A stretch of 64,000 bases of DNA from Strongyloides papillosus. Its lineage: Eukaryota; Nematoda; Chromadorea; Rhabditida; Strongyloididae. Below are positions 47,302-58,006 of this stretch, in pieces (the first letter of the stretch is position 1; each line of letters opens with the position of its first letter). A model generated the notes under the pieces. The model was not told the origin of the DNA. It made no database searches and saw nothing but the letters and a program-made list of their open reading frames with translations. Made by a program: the position numbers and the translations under genes. Location of the stretch: contig SRSI01000050.1 in NCBI GenBank assembly GCA_005656395.1, positions 3,038,001 through 3,102,000 of the forward strand, written 5' to 3'.

Positions 47302-48402
47302 TTAAAATTTAAAATCTTTAAAAACTCCGATGCAGGTTTTGTCCGTTGGGACATTAGAGAAACATTCCACATGGAAACTGTCGTGTTCACTCAGTTTTAT
47401 CAAATGAAGACACTTTACTGATTTTTCCCTATCAGTTTCGAAGACATCCTTAATTTGGTTTATTACATGCCACAAATTTTCATATGGTATTCTTTCGTCA
47501 AAGTGACTGCCTCTGAATAGTTCTTCAGGACTTTTTACTTTGATGCGACGAACGACGTGGTTTTTATCCCATTCTCCAATAACAATTTTATCACTACCAA
47601 GTAATATAGACGTCATGTATAATCTTTGTAAAAAAATGGGTCTCCATACAAAATTGACTTTTTCGATGGACGAAGGTCTGGTTGTTACTACAACAGGCTT
47701 ATCTTTATTCTTATCAACACAATGAATAATTGAATTGTAGGCAACTCTTAATGATCTTTTAGCGTTCGAATCATGTGGATTCTTGAGATCAGCAATGTAA
47801 ACCCTTCTGTATTGTTTCCAAGCTTGAATACATTCAAGAAAAGACGCTTTATCGGTAACTGAACTTTTTTTTAAAAATGCTGCAAATTTTAAGTTTCTCT
47901 CGAAACCATAACTTCTCTGAGAATAATGGCTTATTTCACGTGGGCTTTTGAAATCAGTGCTTGAATGTTCAACGTTATCCATGGTAATTTGTTGTCCTGT
48001 TTCTGAAGGATAAGCTTCTACCATTATAATGACACCATCAATTTTTGTACACCATACGTCGATGATGTCATGTTGTAAATGTGATGTTGCAAACTTTTTT
48101 AGTATTCCACCTGAACAATAAATTTCAGCTCCATGAAGAGAATTCTTTAAAGTACAGTTAGATCTCTTAATACTCTGTAAGATATTCTTTCTTGAATTTT
48201 CTGCCATTTCCTTTGTTCTGTCTTCATATGAAAGTAAAGAAGACTTGAGATTTATATAGAAAAGATCTTGATTGATAAATCTACCCATGAAATAGCATTT
48301 GTTTGCAGTCTTATGTTTGAGGACGTTACCATCCTTATCCAAGGAAATTTCAGCAATGCACTGTGGTTTAGAAATATAATCATTAAGTCTTTCAAGGTTC
48401 AT
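47302..48402 (-). CDS. DXO/Rai1-like protein, likely catalytically inactive (copy 1)
   Basis: A 366 aa protein begins at the Met right after GTTTCAG, a likely trans-splice acceptor; the frame upstream to 48,471 adds a hydrophobic stretch that is probably not translated. The fold pattern of decapping exonucleases DXO/Rai1 is visible: AEIYCSGGILKKFATSHL corresponds to C-W-R-G-x-(L/M)-x-x-(I/L), FERNLKFAAFL to the Y-x-FE segment, and FLQRLYMTSILLGSDKIVIG to KLLRFWAQSFL..VP.IIVG. The motif Arg (WRG) is SGG, the E-x-D motif reads ADLKNPHD, and the expected ELKTS reads VVVTTRPSS. The catalytic Glu, Asp and Lys thus look lost. Family members act on incompletely capped RNAs in C. elegans and mammals. 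Paralog: 51,245-52,339. Confidence 0.75.
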   Translation of the reverse strand: MNLERLNDYISKPQCIAEISLDKDGNVLKHKTANKCYFMGRFINQDLFYINLKSSLLSYEDRTKEMAENSRKNILQSIKRSNCTLKNSLHGAEIYCSGGILKKFATSHLQHDIIDVWCTKIDGVIIMVEAYPSETGQQITMDNVEHSSTDFKSPREISHYSQRSYGFERNLKFAAFLKKSSVTDKASFLECIQAWKQYRRVYIADLKNPHDSNAKRSLRVAYNSIIHCVDKNKDKPVVVTTRPSSIEKVNFVWRPIFLQRLYMTSILLGSDKIVIGEWDKNHVVRRIKVKSPEELFRGSHFDERIPYENLWHVINQIKDVFETDREKSVKCLHLIKLSEHDSFHVECFSNVPTDKTCIGVFKDFKF

Positions 48403-49112
48403 CCTGAAACTGTACAATAACCATGTAAAGCATTTAATAGTAGCGAGGAAAAAAATAATAGACAGAATCATCGATAAAATCTTAACTATTATCTACTGGG
48501 AATGTCTTTGAGGTATTTAAATAACTTTTTCTAATGGTAATTTAGATATTTAAAAATGTAATGCAAAGATTAAAGTATTTCATGGAAGAAAAATAAGTGA
48601 TTGGAAAGTTGTCAGTTTAAGAGAAAACATTGTACTGTAAAAGAGGGAAACACCTTTGTTTAATTAGAACATTTCGTAATACCTTTTTTTACAAGTGCAC
48701 TAGTAGTTTTTCTTGATTTTTCCGTTTAAAAAAATACTCTTATAAATGATATAAAGTGGAGTTTGCTACTCTCTAAAGGTATTGGAATTTAAGAGAAATG
48801 AACTTTGGAAAACAAAGTATTGGATTATCGGTAACTAGGAAGATTAGCATTTTCATGCGCATATCTTATTAAATTGAATTTTGTAAAGACAGAATTTAAT
48901 AAATTATGTTTATTGAATAAGATCATTCAAAAATACATCATAATTGTAATTAAAAGGGTGATATTACAGAGAACAAAAATTATTCATTCCTCTTCTAAAA
49001 TTCATAGTTAAAGATATTATGTTATGGGATATAATACTCCTAAAAATATTGTTAAGTTGATTCTTTTTTGACATAAGAAGTTTCCGCATTGATGTTATCA
49101 ATTCAGTATTTC
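48403..49112. other. spacer between DXO-like and SVOP-like genes, unit 1
   Basis: AT-rich. At about 48,830 (tattggattatcggtaacta) lies the empty site equivalent to the MITE insertion in unit 2. No gene seen. Confidence 0.55.
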
Positions 49113-50823
49113 CTAATATGAGTCCTAAAATGTTAACAAAAATTTGTATTAATAGATAAAAAAAACTTACAGTCATTTTTCTACCTTTCGTTTCAATGGG
49201 TAAAGCTAATACCGCAATGGCTCCCAGCAGACCACATAAACCGTATACAGTCACCGGTATGTACAAACTATATGTTGATACAACTTGAGCTACAAATGGT
49301 GTCACAATAGCTCCCATTCTTGCCATACCAGAACTAGCTCCTAATCCTATAGAGCGAAGAGATGTTGGATAAACTTCAGGTGTGTAAACATAAGCACACT
49401 GGATCGTAGCAGATATAAATGCTCGAGCAACGAAAAGTAATGTTGTTACAAATGGACGGCTTAGACAAAAATACAAGATTGACGTAGATATTGAGAACAT
49501 TCCAAGTCCAAGGACCATCACCTTTTTCCTTCCAATCAATTCAATAACTAATACTACGAGTAATAAGCCAGGAAATTCAGCAAAAGATGTTGTAAAGATA
49601 TCAATATAATCATCTTTATCAAGTGGCCTACATCCACTTGATTTTGAAACATTCATTTTATGTCCTCCACCATGACATTCATCTGATGATTGAAGGAAGA
49701 CCATTGTTAAGAGAATATTGCCATAGTATGAAAAAGTATTAACTGTCCAAATAAACCACAGTAAAAGCGTTGTCCTTCTCAAACTTGGTATAAATAAGTT
49801 TTTAAAACTCCCTCTAGCTTCAGTGCTGTTTGATTTTAGTATAACTAACTCTCCTTCAGGCATTTTTTTGTTGTTATTGGAAGCGATTTCTTTTAGAACG
49901 TTATATGCTTCATCTTTTTTCCCAGCTGATATAGAAAATCTAGGAGATTCTGGTATCCAATTAGAAGCAAAGGAATAGATAAGTAAAGGTAGTGAACTTA
50001 TGATTAATAGCCATCTCCAACCTAGTGAATCCATTACCAAATATGCGACTAATGCTTCAAAGCAAGCTCCAACACCCCAGAAAATTTGAACTAGGATAAC
50101 ACATTGAGCTCTTTGAGATGATCCCAGAAATTCAGAATACAGAGTAATACATTGTGGAAGACCTCCAACACCAACTCCAGTTAATCCTCTCAATAATAAA
50201 AATACTTGAATGTTTGGTGCTATAGAACTTAAAGCTCCAAATGTGAATGTAAATAAAGATGAGCACAGTAACCCAGTCTTCCTTCCATAACGATCACAAA
50301 TTTTCCCCCATATTGTTGCTGAAAAAAACATCCCAGAGAAGACAACTGTGGTTATCATAGCTTGCTCCACAGATGATATTTTCCATTCACATTCAAGAGC
50401 TGGTGAAATGATAGAAAGTATCATCAGTTCCATAGAATCAGCCATCTAAAAAGTAGAAATAATGATAAAATCTTTTATCTCTTACCCACGCTAGTCCTGT
50501 TAGAAAAAACATTTTAATTTGAAATTTTCCAAATCCTAGAACTTCAATAGCATCATCAACTGTAAAGGTTTTATTTTGTGGTACCTTTCTCTCTCCATTG
50601 TCATCAGGATTAACTTTTATTGTTATTTTTTCTTTAACCGAATGTCTAATCTTTAAAGATGTATCTTCTTTTTCAGATGTCAATCTGTAAAAGTAACATA
50701 GTTATGGGTATTTAATTGAGAAATATCTTACCGACTAGAGATATCTTTCGTCGTTAAATCGGAATATATGTCAGATAGATACGAAGGCTCAGGAACTTTC
50801 GTCAATGTAGTTTGATCGCTCAT
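49113..50823 (-). CDS. svop-like: SVOP/SV2-like major facilitator transporter (copy 1)
   Basis: Exons 50823..50732, 50684..50486, 50445..49171 and 49124..49113 (introns 47, 40 and 46 nt) give 525 aa ending KGRKMTDSY. The N-terminal cytosolic part holds [20 protein letters not shown], typical of SVOP. MFS features follow: [31 protein letters not shown] (motif A), [31 protein letters not shown], and near the C-terminus [24 protein letters not shown]-type proteins are vesicle or plasma-membrane transporters, substrate uncertain. The extracellular loop with CHGGGHKMN and CRPLDKDDY is SVOP-like. Nearly identical to the copy at 53-55 kb. Long frames running into the 3' intron (to 48,964) are not coding. 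Confidence 0.9.
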
Positions 50824-51244
50824 CTATAAAATATAGAATATTAACGTTATCAACGTGTTGGGATATTCTTATTTCAAATTTGAAAGCAATTACACAAAAA
50901 TAAGTTAACTCTCTTTGCTATTAAAAACCGATCTTATTATATAATAAAAGAATTAGGAAATTTATAAATTGTTTCAAAGATATTCAAATTTTCTAATATA
51001 ATATTAAAAATTATGATCGGAGCAGAATTAATAAAATTGTTTTAATTAGATTTTTCGTTATTATAGACAAAATCTAAGTTGATTTTGAAGATAGTATGAA
51101 GTGAATAAACAGTTGAAGTGCCACCCACAAGTGATGTCTTCATTTTTCTCTTTCCGACTTTTATTTTTTTTAAATGCAGTATTTATTAATGAATTTATTA
51201 AAGATCAAAAATTAAAAGAAAATTAGAATAGAAATGACTAGAGC
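50824..51244. other. spacer between duplication units
   Basis: The first ~250 bp is duplicated at 55,091-55,195; a block of about 125 bp present here is absent there. No gene seen. Confidence 0.5.
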
Positions 51245-52339
51245 TTAAAAGTCTTCGAAAACTCCGACACAGGCTTTATCTTCTGGGATATTATAAAAAC
51301 GTTTAGCACGGAATTTGTCATCTCCATTCCATTTTATCAGATGAAGACATTTTATTGTCTTTTCCCCATCAGTTTCAAAGGCACGTTGAATTTGGCTTAT
51401 AACATACCACAAATTTTCATATGGTGTTTTTTCGTTAAAGTCACTGTTTCTGAATAGCCCCTCAGTATTTTTTAAACTGATAGAGCGGACGACATGCTTT
51501 TTATCACATTCTCCAATAACAACTTTATCACTATCAAGCAATATAGACTGCATGTATGTTTTTAATAACTGGTCTGATCTCCAGACGAAGTTGATTCCTT
51601 CAATGGATGATGGTCTAGTTGTTATTACTACAGGTTTATCATTAGCCTTATCAACGCAATGAATAATTGAATTGTAGGCAACTCTTAATGATCTTTTATC
51701 GTTTGGATCATGTGGATTCTTGAGATCAGCAATGTAAACCCTTCTATATTGTTTCCAAGCTCGAATACATTCAACAAAAGGCGCTTTATCAATAACTAGA
51801 TTTTCTTTTAAGAAGGCCGCAAATTTCAAGTTTCTCTCGAAACTATAACTTCTATGAGAATAATGGCTTACTTCACGTGGGCTTTTGAAATCAGTGCTTG
51901 AATGTTCAACGTTACCCATGGTACTTTGTTGTCTTGCTTCTGAAGTACTATCTTCTACCATTATAATGACACCATCAATTTTTACGCACCATACATCGAC
52001 GATTCCATTTTGTAAATGTGATGTTGCAAATTTCTTTAATATCCCACTTGAACAATAAATTTCAGCTCCATAGAGAGAATCTTTTAATGTACTGTCAGAT
52101 CTCTTAATACTCTGTAAGATGTTCCTTCTTGAATTTATTTCCATTTCCTTTGTCTTGTCCTCATATAAAAGTAAAGGAGATTTGAGATTTATATGGAAGA
52201 TATCTTGATTAATAAATTTATCAGTGAAATAGGATTTATTTGCTGCTTTTTGTTCAAGAATACTACCATCCTTGTTCAAGGAAATTTCAGCAATGCATTT
52301 TGGTTTAGAAATATAATTATTAAGACTTTCAAGATTCAT
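51245..52339 (-). CDS. DXO/Rai1-like protein, likely catalytically inactive (copy 2)
   Basis: A 364 aa protein, paralog of 47,302-48,402, starting after GTTTCAG. Blocks include AEIYCSSGILKKFATSHLQ, SFERNLKFAAFLKENL, RRVYIADLKNPHDPND, VVITTRPSSIEGINFVW and LLKTYMQSILLDSDKVVIGE. As in copy 1, the DXO RG motif is SSG, E-x-D is ADLK/PHD and ELKTS is ITTRPSS, so the metal and catalytic residues are missing. The N-terminal hydrophobic extension possible in copy 1 has no ATG here, which supports the shared internal start. Function without catalysis might be RNA or partner binding; that is inference. Confidence 0.75.
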   Translation of the reverse strand: MNLESLNNYISKPKCIAEISLNKDGSILEQKAANKSYFTDKFINQDIFHINLKSPLLLYEDKTKEMEINSRRNILQSIKRSDSTLKDSLYGAEIYCSSGILKKFATSHLQNGIVDVWCVKIDGVIIMVEDSTSEARQQSTMGNVEHSSTDFKSPREVSHYSHRSYSFERNLKFAAFLKENLVIDKAPFVECIRAWKQYRRVYIADLKNPHDPNDKRSLRVAYNSIIHCVDKANDKPVVITTRPSSIEGINFVWRSDQLLKTYMQSILLDSDKVVIGECDKKHVVRSISLKNTEGLFRNSDFNEKTPYENLWYVISQIQRAFETDGEKTIKCLHLIKWNGDDKFRAKRFYNIPEDKACVGVFEDF

Positions 52340-52723
52340 CCTGAAACTATACAATAACCACGTAAAACATTTAATAACAGCGAGGAAAAAAATAAAAAAC
52401 TAAATTATCTATAGAAACGTCTTTTAAAATATTTAGATAACTTTTTTATTGGCAATTTGGATATTTCAAAATATGGCACAAAAATAGTAAACTATTTTCA
52501 TTTAAAAAAACTAAGTTTTTGGAAAGTTGTCAGTTTAATAGGGAAACATTGTACTTTAAAATCAGAAAGATCTTTGTTCAATTAAAACATTCCTTAATAC
52601 TCTTTTTATTAGTAGTTTTTCTTGCTTTTTCCATTCAAAAGAATACTCTCAAATGATATAGAATGGTGTTTCCTTGTCTTTAAAGGTATTTGGTTGAGAA
52701 AAAATTAACTTTAAAAGATAGTA

Positions 52724-53077
52724 CAGTTGTCCCCCCGTATCCGCGGTAGATTGGTTCCTGAGACTACCGCGGATAACGAAACCGCGGATAATAGCGAACC
52801 GTAGTATTTATTATTTTTTCATGTGTTAAGACCTTTAAATTATAGCTAAAATATATTTTTTTCAACAATTGTAAACAGCAGTGATCTTTTAATTAGCTTA
52901 ATTTAAAGAAAACTAAAAAAATTTAATCGTAAATAGAGTTTGTACTCTATGGTAGCTAAAATAAAAAAAAAATCGCACGTACCCTCCCATGTTGTAATTT
53001 TCTAGTTACTAGTAATTTTCAAACCGCGGATAACTGAAACCGCGGATAACGAAACCGCGGATACGGGGGGACTACTG
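52724..53077. mobile_element. pogo/Tigger-type MITE (354 bp, TA target duplication)
   Basis: The left end is cagttgtccccccgtatccg and the right end, opposite strand, is cagtagtccccccgtatccg. Both begin CAG and the element is flanked by TA on each side. Subterminal CCGCGGATAA and CCGCGGTTTCGTTATCC repeats are multiple: three at the right end, two or more at the left. This matches the known end consensus of TcMar-Tigger elements such as MER2 (CAGTAGTCCCCCCTTATCCG, from memory). The interior is AT-rich with no frame. It is absent from the equivalent site in unit 1. Confidence 0.9.
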
Positions 53078-53380
53078 TATATTTAATTCAATTATCGGTA
53101 ACTAGAAAGATCAACATTTTCATGCATGTTATACTACTAAATTTAATTTTGTAAAGACAGAATTTAATGAATTATGTTTATTTAACAAGATCATTTAAAA
53201 GATATGTCATAATTATAATTAAAAGGGTGATATTATAGAAATCGAGAGATTTTCATTTCTCTCCTAAACTGCATAGATAAAGACTTTGTGTTATGAGATA
53301 TAATACTCCGAAAATATTGCTAAGTTGATTATTTGTTGACATAAGAAGTTTCCATATTGATGTTATCAATCCGGTATTTT

Positions 53381-55090
53381 CTAATGTGAGTCCTTAAATG
53401 TTTATAAAAGTTTGTATAAATAGATAAAAAAAACTTACAGTCATTTTTCTACCTTTCGTTTCAATGGGTAAAGCTAATACTGCAATGGCTCCCAGCAGAC
53501 CACATAAACCGTATACAGTCACCGGTATGTACAAACTATATGTTGATACAACTTGAGCTACAAATGGTGTCACAATAGCTCCCATTCTTGCCATACCAGA
53601 ACTAGCTCCTAATCCTATAGAACGAAGAGATGTTGGATAAACTTCAGGTGTATAAACATAAACACACTGGAATGTACCAGATATAAACGCTCGAGCAACG
53701 AAAAGTAATGTTGTTACAAATGGACGACTTAGACAAAAATACAAGATTGACGTAGATATTGAGAACATTCCAAGTCCAAGGGCCATCGTCTTTTTCCTTC
53801 CAATCAATTCAATAACTAATACTACGAGTAACAAGCCAGGAATTTCAGCAAAAGATGTTGTAAAGATATCAACATAATCATCTTTGTCAAGCGGTCTACA
53901 TCCACTTGATTCTGAAACATTCATTTTGTGTCCTCCACCATGGCATTCATCTGATGATTGTAGGAAGATCGTTGTTAAGAGAATATTACCATAGTATGAA
54001 AAAGCATTAACTGTCCAGATAAACCACAGTAAAAGTGTTGTCTTTCTCAAACTTGGTATAAATAAGTTTCTAATACGTCCTCTAGTTTTAGTGCTACTTT
54101 TTTTTAATACAATTAATTCTCCTTCAGGCATTTTTTTGTTATTATAGAAAGCAATTTCTTTTAAAACGTTATATGCTTCATCTTTCTTTCCAGCTGATAT
54201 GGAAAATCTAGGAGATTCTGGTAACCAAATAGAGACAAAAGAATAGATAAGTAAAGGCAGTGAACTTATGATTAATAGCCATCTCCAACCTAGTGAATCC
54301 ATTACAAAGTATGCGATTATTGCTTCAAAGCAAGCCCCAAAACCCCAGAAACTTTGTATTAAAGTAACACATTTAGCTCTTTGAGACGATCCTAGAAATT
54401 CAGAATACAGAGTAATACATTGTGGAAGACCCCCAACACCGACTCCAGTTAATCCTCTCAATAATAAAAATACTTGAATGTTCGGGGCTACAGAACTTAA
54501 AGCTCCAAATGTGAATGTAAATAAAGATGAGCACAGTAACCCAATCTTCCTTCCATAACGATCACATATTTTTCCCCATATTGCTGCTGAAAAAAACATC
54601 CCAGAGAAGACAACTGTGGTTATCATAGCCTGCTCAACAGATGATATTCCCCATTCACATTCAAGGGCTGGTGAAATGATGGAAAGTATCATCAGTTCCA
54701 TAGCATCTGCCATCTTAAAAATAGAATTAATGATAAAGTCTTTATTTCTTACCCATGCTAGTCCTGTTAAGAAAGACATTTTAATTTGAAATTTCCCAAA
54801 TCCTAAAACTTCAATAGCATCATCAACTGTGAAGGTTTTATTTTGTGGTACCTTTCTCTCTCCATCGTCATCTGTATTCACTTTTATTGTTATTTTTCCT
54901 TTACCCGAATCTCCAAGCTTTATAAATCTATCTTTTTTTTCAGACGTCAATCTGTAAAAGTAATTTGGTTATGGGAATTTAATTGAGAAATATCTTACTG
55001 ACTAGAGATGTCTTTCGTCGTTAAATCGGAATGTATGTCAGATAGATACGAAGGCTCAGGAACGTTTGTCAATGAAGTTTGATCACCCAT
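53381..55090 (-). CDS. svop-like: SVOP/SV2-like major facilitator transporter (copy 2)
   Basis: Exons 55090..54999, 54951..54753, 54713..53439 and 53392..53381 (introns 47, 39 and 46 nt) give 525 aa, the same exon sizes as copy 1, ending KGRKMTDSH. MFS landmarks are [56 protein letters not shown] and [17 protein letters not shown]. The intron between exons 2 and 3 has no stop in frame, so a naive frame merges them and inserts NKDFIINSIFK into the protein. The copies differ mostly in the N-terminal tail and in the loop after ESPRF. A partial loss of function is not indicated. Confidence 0.9.
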
Positions 55091-55195
55091 CTATAAAATA
55101 AAGAATATTAAAGTTATCAATGTTAAAAATTATGATTAGAGCAGTATTAATAATATTATTTAAAGTAAATTTTTTGTTATTGTAATCAAAATTTA

Positions 55196-56528
55196 TTTAT
55201 GGGGTAATATAAAGTAGGATTAGAATCTTTTTATAACATATAACCAGTATAGTCGGGAAAAATTATAATGAAGATAATAAATTAAAATTCTAATTATATA
55301 TTTGATTAAATGTTCAGTGTATAAATAATATCAATTATATGAAAATAATTCAAATTTTCACCTCCATATAGATAAAAGAAAGGATATATACGTTATCATT
55401 TAATTATATTCACTACTATTGTTATAAATCGGGGAACACAATAACATAATTATCGTTATCAATAGAAAACATACCAAAATATGTTATTACTTTTAATTAA
55501 AATATCATTTTATTTTTATTTAAAAATATTGTAAATAATATAACAGATAAACATGTGTTAAGTGCAAACATGAATAATTTTTTTATTCATACTTTTTTTA
55601 CATAATTTACTGGTAAAAATGAAATTTTTTTAGAATAGGGCAAAGTTTTTAAAATGACGAATTTATTAAACAAAGTAATTTAACAGTAAAATAATAATTT
55701 TATTTATTGGCCTACCCCATTTGCCACTACTGTTCCCTTGAATCCACGACTTCATTATCATGATCTAATAATAAAATAATTCTACTGTTTTGACAGATAA
55801 TCTTCGGGTTTCGATGTTCGTGTATTATAAAAGTTATAGTTATTCATGAAAACAGATATACAAAAAATTTCTATTTTTGAAACCTCTTGTGCATATCTAG
55901 AAGTCAAACAGATATTTAGAAGTCTTCAAAAATAATTTTTGCACTGTTTGGGTAAAATTAACTCGAAAAATTCTGCACTATTGGAGGACCCTACGTTTTC
56001 CTTTTTGAAATGTACTCTGGAAGAATAAGATAAAGCTCTACCCATTTTTAAAAGATGGGTATTGTTTATATTCATACCATTAGACAAACAGCTCATAATC
56101 AACGAATACTTTTCATATAGAATAATTTTAAAAAAAGCATTCATTATACAACAAAATTTGCTAACGTTGGGTTATTCATTGTAATTAATGACAGATTTTA
56201 TATATCTAAACCCACCCCATAATAGAGTTTAGATAACTCCTCCAATAAGTATCAAAACTATATATATTAAAATTGAATCTTCAAATGACAATTGTATCGA
56301 AGATGTTTCAAACGTCTACTTATCTGTTTACAGTGCTAAGAAACTAAGATAGTACAATATCTACATCCGCCCTACTAATTAAGGATACCAATACTATAAA
56401 TTGTTTCATCTCTGCAACGTACCTCTTTTATTTTCACGTTAAACAAGACCATGAACGTCCATTAAACGTAGTTATGTCAAATGATGTCTTGCTAAGCAAA
56501 ACAAGAAAAAAGTTGATGTTGTAAAATT
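55196..56528. other. intergenic, no supported gene
   Basis: AT-rich with short frames only. The stretch 56,240-56,520 is somewhat richer in G and C, but no exon could be supported. Confidence 0.4.
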
Positions 56529-56628
56529 GGGTAAAGGTACACTAGCCGTATTGGGCTAATATATATTTACCTCTAATACGAAGGGGGTAAATACATACTA
56601 ACCCAATACGGCTAGTGTACCTTTACCC
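56529..56628. repeat. 100 bp near-perfect inverted repeat (foldback/MITE)
   Basis: Left arm gggtaaaggtacactagccg, then tattgggctaatatatattt; the right arm on the opposite strand is gggtaaaggtacactagccg, then tattgggttagtatgtattt. Arms are about 45 bp around a loop of about 10 bp, with only a few mismatches near the loop. The outer 30 bp are identical. It could be a tiny MITE or a transcribed hairpin. The right arm overlaps the last codon and stop of the small gene at 56,623-56,971. Confidence 0.9.
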
Positions 56629-56971
56629 GCTATATTTCCTGCATAACTTACTAGGTAGATTTTGTCTCTCCAACAATACTGCCGGATTTTTTGAAGAAGG
56701 CAGTGGATGACAATCGTCCTCGGTCAAATTGCCATCCAATGAGTCAGTGGTTCGGTTGAGTTCTCCGTCGTCTGATTGCGTAACCGAACCACCGTCTTCT
56801 GTGAGATTCCCTTCCATTGAATCCTCCGTTTTGTTCAAATCATCATTAGTATCATTAGTTTCTAAGACATTTAATTTATCCACATTTTATTTCATAAAAC
56901 TTACTACATGTATCGTCTAACAAGTCCATTGATTTGTCACGGCTATCTCTGTTTTTAGTTCCAGTAACCAT
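56623..56971 (-). CDS. small acidic protein with internal repeat, unknown
   Basis: Exons 56971..56905 and 56861..56623 (43 nt intron, GTAAGT to TCTTAG) give 101 aa. It contains two similar blocks, DLNKTEDSMEGNLTEDG and ELNRTTDSLDGNLTEDD, separated by GSVTQSDDG, with N-x-T/S sequons, followed by a Pro/Leu/Arg tail. No signal peptide. The final Gly codon and TAA stop lie inside the 100 bp inverted repeat, so the present C-terminus was set by that insertion. It may be a truncated gene. Confidence 0.55.
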
Positions 56972-58006
56972 TTCAAATAAATAAGATGAATAAAAACTTT
57001 GCTATTCTGATAAAAGTTGTCACAAAAAAATAACAAGTTGTTGTCAAACGACGTTCCTATGGCTATATACACTTTTTGTCATCACTTTTTGACGCTATCT
57101 AACTTGAATATGTTAAAAGATTAAAAATAATTTCATTTGTCATCTTATTCGACTAATCAAAGAAGTTATAAAATTCTTGTTTTTACTTATTGATAACTTT
57201 TTGTAATAAAAACATTCAATAAATTCAACGTACTTTAACTCTTTTGCTTGTTTGAATTTGTTTCTTTACTGATATGTCGAACAATTTAGAATGAATGTAA
57301 ATAATAGCTTCTATATAACTTTGAATTTCTAACAAGAAAATTTTTACTCTTGTTATTATTAAATTATGTGAATAGTGTTAACACCTTAGAAGCGAGTTAA
57401 TAAGTTTAGTAATAATGTTTTACTTTAGCATGTAAAATTTTTTGATAGGTATTCATGACACGTTTGATAAACCAAAAACAACTGGTCCTCTAGTTAAAAA
57501 TAAAAAAATAAGACCTGAGAATACCTCAAGAGGGTTTTCTCATTGGAATTGTAACGCATAAATATTATATAAATGGTAAAAACTGTAGATTTTTATACGG
57601 ATCACTTTTTGATCAACGAAAAAACGTAGGTAAAATATTTTTCAGTACTACAACAAATATACCCTGCTTCTAAACCATCCATTAATACTGAAGCTATAAT
57701 ACTTTTGAAAATCTCGATTTTTATAGAGAATTTAAATTTTTAACAGTGTATACTGAATTTTTAATATAATAAAAGGTGATAATATAAAAAAATTAGTAAA
57801 AATAGTATTTTTTAATTTTAAAATTAGATTAAAAATAAATCAATTACACAAACATTTTATTTTTCGTTTAAAAAAGTTACAAATACCAATAATCATAATA
57901 TTATTTAAAAAAAAATTATTCGCTACCGACATTTTTATGTATACTTCTTTTTGTTTGTGTCTTTTAATAATTTAAAAAGTATAGTATCCACTTTCACACA
58001 AGAATA
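56972..58006. other. intergenic; possible relic exon on plus strand near 57,450-57,640
   Basis: After a TTTTTTGATAG acceptor-like site, the frame reads TFDKPKTTGPLVKNKKIRPE and GFSHWNCNA, then a stop and, in another frame, KYYINGKNCRFLYGSLFDQR. It looks like a decayed ectodomain exon but cannot be assigned. Confidence 0.3.

Larger units (their letters stand above)
47280..51075. repeat. tandem duplication unit 1 (DXO-like plus SVOP-like genes)
   Basis: Aligned by eye to 51,200-55,195 in the same order and orientation, including intergenic DNA. Both coding and noncoding parts match: for example, tatctttcgtcgttaaatcg upstream and ctacctttcgtttcaatggg at the transporter 3' intron. Unit 1 lacks the 354 bp MITE found in unit 2. 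Confidence 0.85.
51200..55195. repeat. tandem duplication unit 2 (with MITE insertion)
   Basis: Second copy of the 47,280-51,075 unit in direct orientation. Gene order, exon boundaries and introns match. The DXO-like proteins differ clearly more than the transporters do, judging by aligned residues. Confidence 0.85.

Noticed and set aside
48964..49170. C-terminal extension of the first SVOP-like frame
   Set aside because: It reads through a GTAAGT...TTTTAG intron; splicing gives the same short MTDSY end found in copy 2 (MTDSH).
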